Shown here piece by piece: positions 11,635 to 24,622 of a stretch of 64,000 nt of DNA (positions are counted from its first letter, which is position 1; each line of letters begins with the position of its first letter). A model generated the notes under the pieces. That model did not search any database. It had not been told where the DNA came from and saw nothing but the letters and a program-made list of their open reading frames with translations. This stretch comes from Cunninghamia lanceolata (lineage: Eukaryota; Streptophyta; Pinopsida; Cupressales; Cupressaceae): NCBI GenBank assembly GCA_027924645.1, contig BSBN01000860.1, positions 4,030,001 to 4,094,000 of the forward strand, read 5' to 3'. The position numbers and the translations under genes are program-made.

Positions 11635-12816
11635 ATGGATGCATATGGTATGAAGGAACAACTTCACTCTACCCTAGATGATCTTGAACAATCCCACTCT
11701 AAAGTCAATAATTTGAGAGAAAGACTCAAACAAGCTGATGATTTCATAAATGAGCTAAAAGAGAAAATTAGTATCTCTGTGAAAAAGAGAAATCAACTAC
11801 TTCAAAAATTAGCCAATCAAAGTGAAGTCAATGATACTAATGAAGATCTAAATGAGAAAAATAAGCTATGTGAGAAGCTGTCAAAAGAAGTCATTATGGT
11901 AAGGCATGAAATGGAATCAGGGGGTATGAGATTCACCCAAGAAATTGAAGAAAAAAGAAAGATTGAAGATAATCTAAAACAATCCCTCAAGGAGAAAACA
12001 GAGGACTACCACAAAACGGATAGAATAATCAGGCATCTTGAATCTGATCTTGAAGAAGCTAGAGACAATGAAGAACAACTTGAGAATCAGATAGACACTC
12101 TTAAACAAGATCTTCAAATAGCAAATGAATACAAAGAGAAATTCAAGATAAGCTCAGCCCAACTTGAAGTTCTTCTTGAAAGCCAAAAGAGGGTAGATGA
12201 TAAGTGTGGCTTGGGATATGAGAAAGGTGAAAGCTCCGGATCCGGTCAAAAGAACTTTGGATCAAGAAATCAAAGAAATAGACCTAGAAGACCTCCAATA
12301 AGGTAACCAAATGCCCAAAGATATCCATCCTTCAATGGATACTGCTTCAATTGTAACAATTTTAGTCATAGAGCAATTCAGTGCAGGAGGAGAATGAATC
12401 AGAATAATCCATCCTTCTCCGGACAATGTTTTATTTGCAAAAGGTATGGTCACAAATCTCATGAATGTAGAAATATGAAAACAAATAATTCATTCAATGG
12501 TAGATGCTTTGCATGCAATAGAATGGGACATATGGCTAATCAATGCAGATCAAGAGGATATCAATCAAATAAGCAAAGAAATGTTGTATGTTACAATTGC
12601 AATAGATTCGGTCATATTGCCAAATTCTACAGAAGCAAAAATTGAGATAGAAAAGGTCTGGTGGAACATAATCAGAAACAAGATAATGGGAAAGGTAAAG
12701 TGAATGCGGATGAAGTTCAAAAGGAGATGAGCAAGATTTGGGTGAAGAAGAGTACAGAAAATATTGGGGATGGATCCGCACCAAAATCCAGTGCTGATAT
12801 TCCTTCTGTAAACTAA
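11635..12816 (+). pseudogene. gag: gag-like protein with zinc knuckles (copy 2)
   Basis: The frame has the same 393-codon length as copy 1, from ATG 11635 to TAA 12814-12816, with stops at 12304 (TAA, where copy 1 has Gln) and 12643 (TGA). The coiled coil is intact over the first 223 codons. Knuckles 1 to 3 keep C-x2-C-x4-H-x4-C; in knuckle 4 the last Cys is Tyr. The equal frame length in two separately decayed copies indicates a real conserved gene. Confidence 0.85.
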
Positions 12817-13462
12817 AAAGGTGAGCTCTAACTCAAGGGGAGTCACAGAGAAAAACAATTTCCCCCAGCCAGTCAACTAGTTCCTAAATTCAGCACATTG
12901 AGTAAACATCTGACGCTGTGGATTAAAGGGTTTTCAAAAAAACCTCCAAATAACCTTCAGTCAAAATGTGAAAGATCCGCATGGAGTTTTGCAAGACTTA
13001 TAACTACTCAAGCTAATCTAGTTTTGACAACTATCTGGTAAAGCAAAATTTCATAGATAGATCAGGATTGATTCAGAATTGAAATGATTTGATTTGCGGA
13101 CCCATGGCATGATTGAAGAAAAGAAGATACGTTGTCAATCCTCACTGAAAATGATTCCAAGTTTGGTGCAATGATTCAAGAAGATCCCTCTCAAAACAGG
13201 GCAATAGGATAACTTAAGTTGTGCATTTATTACAAAAGGAAATTAGGGTTTGCACAAGGATAAAAGGGTTATTTCACTCATTCTTTGTACACTTGCACTC
13301 ACAAAGAAGAAAAGAAGAGCTCTGCAACAAAGTTTCTACAATTCACTCAAGATCAACTAGAAAAATGAATTCAACCAGTGATTTGTTCTGACTCCTACTT
13401 CAAACCCTAAAGCGTGAAAAGGCACTTCCATTCTGAAAATCTCTCTCTGAATCTCTTGTAAA
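12817..13462 (+). other. untranslated spacer between gag and ORF2 (copy 2)
   Basis: Matches the spacer of copy 1, including a purine tract near 12836. I see no coding frame. Confidence 0.6.
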
Positions 13463-16400
13463 ATGGCTACTCCAATGGTTGTTAATATCTCTGATAGGCC
13501 ACGTCCTAAATTCAAGAAACACCCTTATAAATCTCTAGAAGTTGATCCTTTGGGCACATTTTCTAGCATTCCACATGGAGTATTGAATGTAGAAGATGTT
13601 AGGGTTTATATCCATGCCAACATTGAAGAATTTGGAGACTCAAAATTGATGGATATTTATCACAAACAGCTAATAGATGAAAATTTTGAACTCAAACCTG
13701 AATTCAAGGCCCTCCGAGATAAACACTTCGGACATTGCATACATTTTCCATGTTTTGCAGAAGATGATTGGGTCCAGTATGTTCTAAGCAAGATGCATGA
13801 TAATTTCATGTGGCTAATGAGGCCCTTCAAGATAACTAAAGATGCCATCAGGGCAGTGACCAAACTACATTCATCCGGTGGGTTACCTGCACTTAAATCT
13901 GTGAAGAACCAAACAGTAACTGAAGCCACCGGATCTAAATTTGACAAAAGAGCAATGACCATAGATGACATCACAGACCCGGATGTCAAGTTTGCCTCAA
14001 TGATAATCGGCTACAAAATCTATCATTCGAGCAAGGAGAATTATGTGTCTGGCACAGCAATCTATGCAACATATCAGATGTTGAGGCAAGATACAGATTA
14101 TGACCTATGTGAACTTCTTCTAAATCAACTGTTGGAAAACCTACAGAAGATCAAAAAGGATAAGCAGAATTCCTTTAAATATGGTAGCCTAATACTATGT
14201 ATGTTCTTCTATTATATGAATGAGCTACCTAGATCACATGGTTGGGTATGGCAAAATGACAAACTGGTTGCAATTCAGATTAGAGATTATATGTATGGAC
14301 TTGGTGATGCTCAAGCCCAAAACATAGCTCTCTGGGGTTACTTCAAGAACTTCCAGAGAATGATGCAAGCCAGAGAGAAAATTCCACAGTCCATAGTTGA
14401 GAAATACAAGGACATAGTTTGCTTCATGGTTGACACTGACCAATGCCTAATGGAGCCAGTTGAGCCAAGAACTATGTGGATAATGCCTATGGGATATGAA
14501 GTTGATGAAAAAATCTTGGAGCTTCATATTCAACATCTGCTGAGCCATCCCAAGGACATTGAGGCAGAAAGGTTTGGAACCTTTCAAGAGCTAAGTGTAA
14601 AAATACATGTTGAGTTAAGATAGCTATAAATAAAGAGGAAAGTAAGAAGGGAAGTTGAAGAAATTGCCAAAAGATTTGGCCTATCAAAGGAGGTTGTGGA
14701 TGCAAATAGAGAGAAGATGGAGAAGATTGAGAAAGAGAAACAAGAAGCAAAGAAAGGAGACACTCCAGTACAAGCCTCCTCCAAGACTAGATCTTCCAAG
14801 AGCTCTGCACCTGCCACTCCTAAAAGCTTAAGGGCTAACAAATTGGAAGTCAAGACATCCGGAAAAGGAGAAAAGAGGATGAAGACCAAAGCCACAAAGT
14901 CATATACAAGCCTTAAAGATGATGAAGAAATAGAATCTGATGAGGAAATCAAGAAAATGAAGAAGAAGACATCCGAGAAATTCTCTGCTAGTAAAAAGGA
15001 GGAAGAAAAGGCAGAGGAATTTGTTGAAAAGCCCACTCTTTCCATTGATGACATCATCAAGGTAGTTACTGTGGATGGGAACCTACAGCCAGTGACAGAG
15101 TTATATGATGCATACAGTGATGCTGACAAAAGAATTCTGGAAGAAGCTACCATCAGGTATTTGAACATTTACAATAAAGCCTTCATTGAAATTATATCTT
15201 TAATTCCTAAGAGCCTAGAAAAGGTACTTGAGTTGAGAAAAGAGAATGCAATAATATAGATTTATCCTTCCATCACTCCAAAACAAATGGACATGATTTT
15301 CAAGGAGTGTAAGAATGAGTTTCGGAGCAAGGCAAGAATGAACAGACTCATGCTTGGAGAAACAAACCAAGTAACAAGTGAAACTAAAGATATCCTCTAA
15401 AATGCTTTGAAGAGATTCAATCTTCCTATTGTAGAGGAAACAGATGAAGAACCTTCTACCATGGATGTTGAAGGATTAAATGTAATCAATGAAGAATCTT
15501 CTGACAGGGATGTAGAAGGATCAAAGAAAATAGATGAAGAGAAATGACTTAAATTCCTCTGTTCCAGAAGAGGAAGTTCATAAAGTAGTAAACACAGGTG
15601 ACATCTCTCCTCCAGATCCCACTGCAGACATTCCAGACTCTGAAGCTGGAGGAGAAGGTAGAAGAGAGGAGAAGGTGATTCAAGAAGAAGAGGTTAAGGG
15701 AAAAGAAGAAGAACAAGTAGAAAAGACCAATGATGATTGTTCTAATATCCCAAAAGAAAAGAAGACTCAATCACTGGCAAGAGACACTGCAAAGGCAGTG
15801 AAGAACTTCTTAAACAAAGAAATGATGGAGATATATGAACCTGAGCTATTTCAAGGACCACTAAATTTTGACTCTCTCTCTCTAATTTAGACAATGAAAA
15901 TAGCATCTTTTGCTCAAGCCAAAGCAAAAGAAAAACTCTTGAAATCTCACATGGAGGACTGTGAACTATTGGAGATTGCATCTGGGATGCTAGAGAAGAT
16001 CATGCCATCCTTCCAAAAGGATCCTTCGGCCTCACTATCCGGTAACTTGAAAAAATTAGTAAATTTTGTTAACACTCATTTTGAATCTCTAGAAAAATCA
16101 GCAGAAGCAAAGGTCTGGAAAGAGTTTCTAGGAAAAAGATTCACTGAAGTGCAAGGACTGATTGCTAATGATAGGAGGACCCTAGACATTGGCATAAAGA
16201 GCCTTGAAAATGCTCTTAAAGATGGTGGGGACATATACAAATTTTGTTTATCTTGGCCCAAAGTGACAGAGGGCATTGAGAAGAAAGTGAAAGAACAAGA
16301 AGGAAAACTGTCGAGCTTATCTCAAAATTTTGATCCCCTTACTACCTCTCTAATGAATCAAGAATGCCAAGCTATTGTTATCATAAATGAAATAGAGGAA

Positions 16401-16635
16401 CAGAATGGGTGAACTCAGAGGGATAATTATCCCTAAGCTAGAGGCAATGCATGAGGCCTTGACAGATGCTCAGACCACAGCTCGGACAAGTGATCCGACA
16501 GATTTAAGAAGGGCAGAAGCCTATGCATTTTTGTTGAGTGGTCACATCTCCATTTTGGATAGGATGAAGCAGAGCTGGGCCACAGAGTTTGTACAGCTAA
16601 AGACTACTTTTGTGGATAGACTTAAGTATATGTAA
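13463..16635 (+). pseudogene. ORF2: large protein of unknown function (copy 2)
   Basis: ATG at 13463; open for 386 codons to a TAG at 14621. The same frame continues from 14624, is open at 14696-15259, changes frame near 15530 and again near 16390, and ends at the TAA 16633. Layout matches copy 1: globular N-terminal domain, basic Lys/Ser segment, Glu-rich segment, coiled coil. Relative to copy 1 about eight codons are missing near 15250. The total span is within three bases of copy 1. Copy 2 supplies sense codons at several stops of copy 1 and vice versa, which shows that the ancestral frame was continuous. Confidence 0.7.
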
Positions 16636-16727
16636 GTATAACATATATATATACTTATGCGGCCATATATAGGACATTTTTTGCAAATTTTGGTATGCGG
16701 ATTCTGCCCTTTGCCATTGATGTCAAA

Positions 16728-16878
16728 GGGGGAGTGAGGAATAGTGAAAAATGCAAAATCCAACTAAGGGGGAGCTCCGATAAAATAGTGCAAAAGATAG
16801 TGCATCAAACAAGGGGGAGTTACTGCGACACTTAGCCATTTTTCACTAAGTGTTACCATCAATGCTAAAGGGGGAGAT
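16728..16878 (+). promoter_or_regulatory. cluster of four polypurine tracts (copy 2)
   Basis: GGGGGAG at 16728, 16768, 16813 and 16870, with the same spacing as in copy 1. The last adjoins the 3' LTR. Confidence 0.8.
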
Positions 16879-18006
16879 TGTTGGCAAGAAACACTGTGTG
16901 GCTTCATAAGTGTTGTCATTGATGGCAACAAAGTCTATCCCACACATCCGTAGTACATAATATGTCTTTACCGAAAGTCATATTGAAGAATGTTTTCATC
17001 CAGTGAACAAGAACAGAGTATGTAACAAGGTCTGACAATCAGGTTTGAATCTCTCAGATGGTGTACCTCAGTAAGTTGCAGACTTGGGAAAGTCAAGAGG
17101 GGTATCATGACTACTGTACTCTAGAGATTTAGCCTCCGGTGATAAATCAAGGAAAAGATATGAGCATATGAGTGTTGGGTTCTAGTCAGGTAGAGCAGAC
17201 AGAGGAAGAACTGACCGGCAGAGTATCAAACTTCAATCTGGATGAGTAAAAGGTGTTAATCAAGTAATTTTTAGGATTATACATTGTTGGCCGACATGAT
17301 TAATGACTTCTATGCCTATGTTTTTGATATGCATCATGAATCAAGCATAGATTCAGCTGACAAATTAATTACTTCAGTATTCTTGTTGCCAACTAGAAAG
17401 TTGATAAAAATCCTTGATGTGGATATATATACCAGATAGATTTCAGCATGTATGTGTGTGGTGTCAACAGGTAATGAAATAAAGTGTGAAGAAAAGCAAG
17501 GATAAGTGTGAGAGCAGCAATTCAAGTCCGGTATGTGACAAAGCAACAACATTAAAACAGAGGAAGAATGAAGTGCATCAGACCAGTGTATTGTGCCTAA
17601 CTGGAACTCAACTCTTGCATTTGTAGATGCTTCTCATCAGTTCAAACACTTGATTATCTTCTATAAGTTCTGTAGATAGTGAGTCTCTTGTAGGCAGTGT
17701 GCCTCTTGTGAGCAGTGTGCTTGGGCAGTGAGCCCTAATTGGCAAGTGCCATTTTGTACTCCTTTATTCTTTTAACAAAGAATACAATCTTGGGTTAGTC
17801 ACCCTGTGGTTTTTCCCTTAACAAGGTTTCCACGTAAAAATCCTTGTGTTATGTGTGTTGATTTTATTTATGCTCTTATGATTACATATGCTTTCATGTT
17901 TTGATGCAACACTGATTATTAAGCTAACAAAAAGAAAAGAAAGTTAAGGAAATTTTGAGATAACTGATTCACCCCCCCCTCTCAGTTATCTTCCTTGTTT
18001 CCAACA
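16879..18006 (+). repeat. 3' LTR of copy 2
   Basis: 1,128 bp, TGTTGG to CCAACA, followed by target-site copy TCAAC. Confidence 0.95.
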
Positions 18007-18396
18007 TCAACAACTCCCATACATCCAGAACCAAGATCATTTACAAGGTTAGCCTATTCTTCTTCTGTCTTCTCTATCAAACTGTTAACCCGATACTCAG
18101 AAGCTAATAAATTTTGAATCCTTTATCACCGGAGGCCAAAACTCTAGATTTAGATTGTCTTGATAGTGCTTATGACTACCTTAGATCCACAACAAATTAA
18201 GACTTTCCACCAGAGAGATCTGGACCAAGATACTGGACCCTGTCGTCTGCTATGTTCCTGACTACCAAGACTTAGATAAATCTTCAATCTGATTTCTAGT
18301 ATGGGCAAATTATGAAATGTGGATGTGTAGTAGAGACTTAGTTGCCATCAATGACAACACTTATCATGCCTAGTAGTGTCTCTTGCCAACAGATAT

Positions 18397-20439
18397 ACCT
18401 ATAGATGATGAAATAGTTCATTGTGATTTGATATTGTTTATTCTTCTTCATATTCCATTTTTCATAGTAAGCCTAATGACGATCATATGGATAGTGGTGA
18501 GTACATACATACTAATGATCTAGACCTTGTGGTACACCTTGTAGGACATGCATTGATGACATAATCTTACTTCCTACTAATGACATTCTTGTATTTTATA
18601 ATGATACTCCTCTCACATGCCATGATGATATTATTCATTATGTACCATCTTCCAAGATTAGAGATATGCATGTTTTTTTGGTACTACATATTTATGATTA
18701 ATTCCCTAGTGTTGAAATTGTGTTTATTACATTTTTCATATTCTTCCGATATATCATGATGATTCTCTAAATGTGCTACCTCACATTATACATATGATGA
18801 TGAGCCTCATCATGATTATTCTATTTCTTCACATGATTGCTTATGCTTTTATGATGATACATTAGCAACTTATCATATTAGAAGTCTTAGTGAGGAGTTA
18901 TTATGCAATGCTTATGATGGTTTTATGGATGGCTTACATTTTGATCTCATGATCTTTGTCTTTCATATTTCATCTTTTCATTGTCGTATCTTGTTGTCTA
19001 CTTAATTATGTTTTTTCTTTGGCCCTTTCTCTCAATCCTTTACATCTTATATTTTGATCCTTGGTTTTGTATCCAATGATACTAATGGCTCTTTGCTTTA
19101 CATATGTTCTTACACTATTTGAACTAACTTCTTAAAGCATTATCCAATATACTCACATTGAGTGAGATTCTAGCTTCTTAGAACATTCATGTTCTATCAT
19201 TATATTGAACATCTTGTCTATGGTCCATCTTTTATCATTGTTTCTACCTAGCTATTATGAGCATTTACGATCAAATATTGTCATATTTTTCTATTTTAGA
19301 GAATTTACATCATTGATCCTACATTTTTATATCTTATATACCATGCCTTATGATATTACATTGGTATATTTTAAATATCATGATCTCATATTACTATATC
19401 TTGTGTTATAATCTCATCTTTTAATGTATACTTTATAGAGAATAGATGTTAATCACACAAATAGGTTAATCACCATGTAAATAGCATGAAATTATGTAAA
19501 TGCAATGTATTTTGACCTCTAATCATGGTTGTCACAGTCAATACAACAATGGATCAATCCATTATCTCTTTATATTTTTCCCAGAAAACCTTATGAAATA
19601 TGGGCTCTAGTCAGGTAGAATGAATTTAAACATACATCTCTAAATGTTGTTCATGCATGTGTAGGCATATATTAAGGTTTTAGGCATTGAAACGTGTCCT
19701 CCACCGGTGGCAATGTATGCATAAACTAGTCATGAACTTGGTGATATTATAGGAGATGCTTAGAGGTACTACAAGTAGCTAGAATTAATTAGGTGTTTGT
19801 CATACAAAGATCAAAGATAGCCCTAGGTTGACTATTATGTATTAAAGGCATCATTGTCTTCCTAGAGGATACTTATGCTCTGGTGTTATGAATGTGAAGT
19901 CTACAAGTAGGGAGTGTAGAAGAGAGAAAGAAGAGGACTATCATAATGAAGAGATAGTTGTGTTGGTAATCAGAGAGTAGAAATCCTAAATTAAGAAGGG
20001 AAGACATCCCCATCAAGTCAATCATGTCATTCCCACATAAAGACAATCCTAGCAAGGCTAATAGACCAACTATGACATAGTACACTTATGGACAAGCATG
20101 CAATCATGAATTAGCATGCAATATATGGACAACCATATATCTATTTGATAAGCAAAGCTTCCATTTGGGGGGATCTAGTAATTACAAAAGTAGTCATATG
20201 ATTGCTAGGATAGTCATCAAGGTCCTAGGAGTATTTACTAATCATCATACCATTATTCACATTTTAGCACTATCAACACATATTAGGATAGTGTTGTCCC
20301 AGCAAAATAGAGAAGGTTATTATAAAGATCTTAGAACACTCATTTTATAAATGCACAGTTATATGCAAATGGTAGCAGTCATATGTCAAGCTTAGAATGG
20401 TCATATCAACCTAAGGACTACTTGATTGAATCCTCAGGG
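18397..20439. other. AT-rich sequence with no recognised gene
   Basis: This is AT-rich and rich in CATGATGAT and TATCATGA words. Short frames exist on both strands (for example 19205-19411 and 19873-20085) but none shows a domain, conserved pattern or flanking signals. It may be old transposon debris. Confidence 0.5.
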
Positions 20440-22323
20440 CTAGGAGTGACATTTTGCATTCCATAGGTCATGGGGCCAAATAGACTTCACCAATGCATCG
20501 GGGTGGGCAAGTAAATGCCAAGGGAGGTCTCATTTCATATGCCAAGCACGCCAGTCATTCAGGGCGGCAGGCTACTGGCAAAGTCCCTTAAGATCCCTAA
20601 CACGAAAAAATTGCCAAACTTTGACAGAGCATTTCTTAGAATTCATGGTAGCTAGGAATGTTCCATTTGGACCTACAGCTACACATGGGGTCCATCCACA
20701 ATAACCTCTCTCAGTTTCAGTCAACTCTAGTTTGTTTGACCGTGTCAAAATCAAACGCATTCTTGCAAAATGCTTCAATTTCATGCAGTGGAAAGGTGCT
20801 AGGAGTGACATTTTGCATTCCATAGGTCATGGGGCTGAATGGACTTTGTAAACATGTCCGAGTGGGTGGTTAAATGCCAAGAGAGGTCTTGTTTTGTGTG
20901 CCAAGTTCCCCAATCATTCAGGGCAGCAGGCTACTGACAAAGTCCCTTAAGATCCCTAAGACGCAAAAATTGCCAAACTTTGATGGAGCAATTCTCAAAA
21001 TTCATGGTAGCTGGGAATGTTTCATTTGGACCTACAAGTGCACGTGGGGTCCATCCACAATAACCTCTCTCAGTTTCAGTCAACTCCAATCTATTTGACC
21101 GTGTCGAAATCAAATGCATTCTTGCAAAATGCTTCAGTTTCATGCAGTGCAAAGGTGCTAGGAGTGACATTTTGCATTCCATAGGTCATGGGACCGAATG
21201 TACTTCTTCAACGCATCAGGGTGGGTAGGTAAATTCCAAGGGAGCTCTCGTTTCATGTGCCAAGTGCCCCAATCATTCAGGGTAGTAGGCTACCAACAAA
21301 GTCCCTTAAGATCCCTAAGATGCAAAAATTGCCAAACTTTGATGGAGTAGTTCTCAGAATTCTAGTAGCTGGGAATGTTCCTTTTGGACCTACAGATGCA
21401 TGTGGGGTCCATCCACTATAACCTCTTTCAGTTTCAGTCAACTCCAGTCTGTTTGACCGTGCCAAAATCAAACACATTCTTGCAAAATGCTTCAGTTTCA
21501 TGCAGTGGAAAGGTGCTAGGAGTGACATTTTGTATTCCATAGGTCATGGGGCCGAACAAACTTCACCAATACATCAGAGTGGGTAGGTAAATTCTAGGGG
21601 AGGTCTCATTTTGTGTACCAAGTGCCCCGGTCGTTTGGGGCAATAGGCTACTGGCAAAGTCCCTTAAGATCCTAAGAGCAAAAACTACAAAACTTTGACG
21701 GAGCAGTTCTCAAAATTCATTGCAGTTGGGAACATTCTTTTTGGACCTATAGGTGCATGTGGGGTCCATCCACAATAACCTCTCTCAGTTTTGGTCAACT
21801 CCAGTTTGTTTGACCGTGCCAAAACCAAATGCATTCTTGCAAAATGCTTCAGTTTCATGCAGCACAACGTTGTCAGGTGCCGTATTTTTTGTTCTAGTCA
21901 TTGTGGGGCTGAACCGATTGCAACAACATGTTGGGGTGGGCAAGTAAATGTTAGGGGAGGTCTCGTTTCATGTGCCAAGTGTTCCAGTTGTTCCAGGTTG
22001 TAAGCTACCAATAAACTAGAAAGTTACTAAGACTATAATTTTGCATTCCACAAGTTGTGGGGTCAAGCTAACTGTGCCAACACGTCTAGGTGGGCAGGTA
22101 CATGCTAGGGAAGGTCTCATTTCATGCGCCAAGTGTCTCAGTCATTCCGGGCTGCAAGCTATCAATAAACTCGAAAGGTGCTAGGAGTGACATTTTGCAT
22201 TCCATAGCTCATAGGGCTTAATGGACTTCGCTAACGCGTCAGTGGGTAGATAAAAGCAAAGGGAGGTCTCATTTTGTGTGCCAAGGGTCTCAATCGTTCC
22301 AAGTTGTAAGCTACCGACAAAGT
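20440..22323 (+). repeat. tandem array of about 359-bp units (forward arm)
   Basis: The marker CTAGGAGTGACATTTTG recurs at 20440, 20799, 21158 and 21516 (periods 359, 359, 358). Further, more divergent units follow at about 21877, 22033 and 22173, the last ones shortened. Each full unit contains the words GTCCCTTAAGATCC, GGTCCATCCAC and CAAAATGCTTCA. Units differ mostly by transitions. No function is known to me. Confidence 0.9.
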
Positions 22324-22324
22324 C

Positions 22325-24230
22325 ACTTTACTAGTAGCTTGCATACCAGAATGACTAGGATGCTTGGCACACGAAATGAGACCTTCCCTAAAATTCACCC
22401 ACCCACCTTGATGTGTTGGTGTAGTCAGTTTGGCCTCAAGATGAGCATATCAAAAAATAAGGCACCTGGCAAGGTTGTGCTACATGAAACTAAAGCATTT
22501 TGCAAGAATGCATTTGATTTCAACAAGGTCAAATAGACTGGAGTTGACCAAAACTGAGAGAGGTTATTGTGGATGGACCCCACATGCACCTGTAGTTCCA
22601 AACAGAACATTCCCAGCTACCACAAATTCTGAGAACTGCTCCATCAAAGTTTGGCAGTTTTTGCTCTTAGGATCTTAAGTGACTTTGCCGGTAGCTTGCT
22701 GCCCCGAATGACTGGGGCACTTGGCACACAAGACAAGACCTCCCCTAGCATTTACCCACCCACCCTGATGTGTTGGCGAAGTTCATTCGACCCCATGACC
22801 TATGGAATGCAAAATGTCATTCCTAGCACCTTTCCACTACATGAAACTGAAGCATTTTGAAAGAATGCGTTTGATTTTAGAATAGTCAAATGGACTGGAG
22901 TTGATTGAAACTAAGAGAGGTTATTGTGGATGGACCCCTTGTGCACCTATAGGTCCAAATGAAATGTTCTCAGCTACAGCAAATTCTGAGAACTATTTCG
23001 TCAAATTTTGGTAGTTTTTGTGTCTTAGGGATCTTAAGGGACTTTGCCAATAGCCTACTGCCCTGAACAACTTGGGCACTTAGCACATGAAATGAGACCT
23101 GCCCTAGCATTTACCCACCCACCCCAATGCATTGGAAATTCTATTCATCCCCACGAACTACAGAATGCAAAATGTCACTCCTAGCACTTTTCGAGTTTGT
23201 CGGTAGCTTGTAGCCCAGAACGATTGAGACACTTAGCGCACAAAATGAGACCTCCCCTAGCATTTACCCACCCACCCAGAGGTGTTGGCGTAATCATTTA
23301 TCCCCCAAGACCTATGGAATGTAAAATTTTAGTGTTAATAACTTTCTACTTTGTCAGTAGCTTACAACCTAAAATGACTGGTACGCTTGGCACATGAAAC
23401 AAGACCTCCCATGGAATTTACCCACCCACCCCAATGCGTTGGTGAAGTCTGTTCAGCCCCATGAGCTATGGAATGCAAATGTCACTCCTAGCACCTTTCC
23501 ACTAGATGAAACTGAAGCATTTTGCAAGAATGCATTTGATTTCAGCACAGTCAAATGGATTGGAGTTGACCAAAACCAAGAGAGGTTATTGTGGATGGAC
23601 CCCACATGCACCTGTAGGTCTAAAGGGAATATTCCCAGCTACCATGAATTTTGAGAACTGCTCTGTCAAAGTTTGGTAGTTTTTTCATCTTAGGGATCTT
23701 AAGGGACTTTATCAGTAGCCTACTGTTCCGAACGACTGGGGCGCTTGGCACATGAAACAAGACCTCCCCTAGCATTTACCCACCCACCCCAATGCATTGG
23801 TAAAGTGCATTCAGCCCCACGACCTATGGAATGCAAAATGTCACTCCTAGCACCTTTCCACTACATGAAACTGAAGCATTTTGCAAGAATGTGTTCCTTG
23901 CCACCATAGGCAAATGAAATTGATTTAGCAAAAATTGAGGTAGGTGTTTCTAGGTGGACCTGACATCCACCTATACATGCAACGAAGATGTTCCTAGGTG
24001 TCACAGTTTGATGGAACAGTCGATGCAAAGTTTGTCACATTTTTTTCTTAGGGCTCTTGAGAGATTGTGTGCGTTCAATATAGCCAAGAATGACCATGAG
24101 GCTTTGCCACCGAAAAGACATCCTCCCTAGCATTTACCCACTGCCCAGATGCGTTGGTGCCATCCATTTGGCCCTAGGAAATGCCTATCCTAAAAATTCA
24201 GTCATAATACCTTTCTGGTAGTTAGAAATT
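22325..24230 (-). repeat. inverted arm of the 359-bp-unit array
   Basis: The same units appear reverse-complemented: GATCTTAAG-GGACTTTG-type words at about 22671, 23030 and 23696, and GCAAAATGTCACTCCTAGCA-type words near 22809, 23167, 23476 and 23834. The last unit (23890-24230) is strongly diverged. With the forward arm this makes a roughly 3.8-kb imperfect palindrome. Confidence 0.9.
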
Positions 24231-24622
24231 CAATACTATAAAGGTGTTCTCACTTGATCCAATGTCTTGTAGGGCATCAATTAAGGTTGCCCTTACCGCT
24301 GCTATCAATTGTTTGTAATTAAAACCCATTAACACTCATTATGAAATAGTAACATTATTAAAACAAATTAGAACTCATAGTAACAACATTAAAACTCGTT
24401 ATGAAATAGAAAGTAAAGGACATATCATCATGAAATAATCATGAAAACCTACCTTACTTTTCTTCCAAAGGCAACTTCATTAGGATTATGCCTACCTCCA
24501 TCATACTAAAATCCTGCATGCAAATTCAATTGCACTATTTAGCTAAAATGAGTAGTTAAAATATACAAGGTGAAATTAGGATAGCAAAGAAAAATAACAT
24601 ACCTTTCTGTCATTCCACTAAT
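24231..24622. other. non-coding flank of the transposase remnant
   Basis: AT-rich, with a small local repeat of AAAACTCGTTATGAAATAG-like words (24330-24410). No gene seen. Confidence 0.4.

Larger units (their letters stand above)
10446..18006 (+). mobile_element. family A LTR retrotransposon, copy 2, without pol
   Basis: Full-length element (7,561 bp) from TGTTGG at 10446 to CCAACA at 18006, with a perfect duplication TCAAC (10441-10445 and 18007-18011). It sits inside the solo LTR, so it is the younger of the two. Gene order equals copy 1: LTR, primer site, gag, spacer, ORF2, four GGGGGAG tracts, LTR. No pol motifs are present. Gag has two in-frame stops; ORF2 has stops and at least two frameshifts. 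Confidence 0.93.
9719..18391 (-). mobile_element. reverse-oriented solo LTR of family A, split by copy 2
   Basis: The LTR end (TGTTGGAAATAGG, then the G-run) starts at 9719 and the LTR start (reverse complement of TGTTGGCAAGAG) ends at 18391. The two pieces, 9719-10445 and 18012-18391, total about 1.1 kb, the length of one LTR. The flanks are a perfect duplication GATAT (9714-9718 and 18392-18396). No internal region remains apart from the inserted copy 2, so this is a solo LTR left by LTR-LTR recombination, later hit by copy 2. Confidence 0.9.

Noticed and set aside
19873..20085. 70-codon hydrophobic, membrane-like minus frame
   Set aside because: An AT-rich chance frame with no conserved motif or partner.
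20440..24230. CRISPR-like or phage-like direct repeats
   Set aside because: Units are 359 bp with no spacer pattern, in clear plant DNA.
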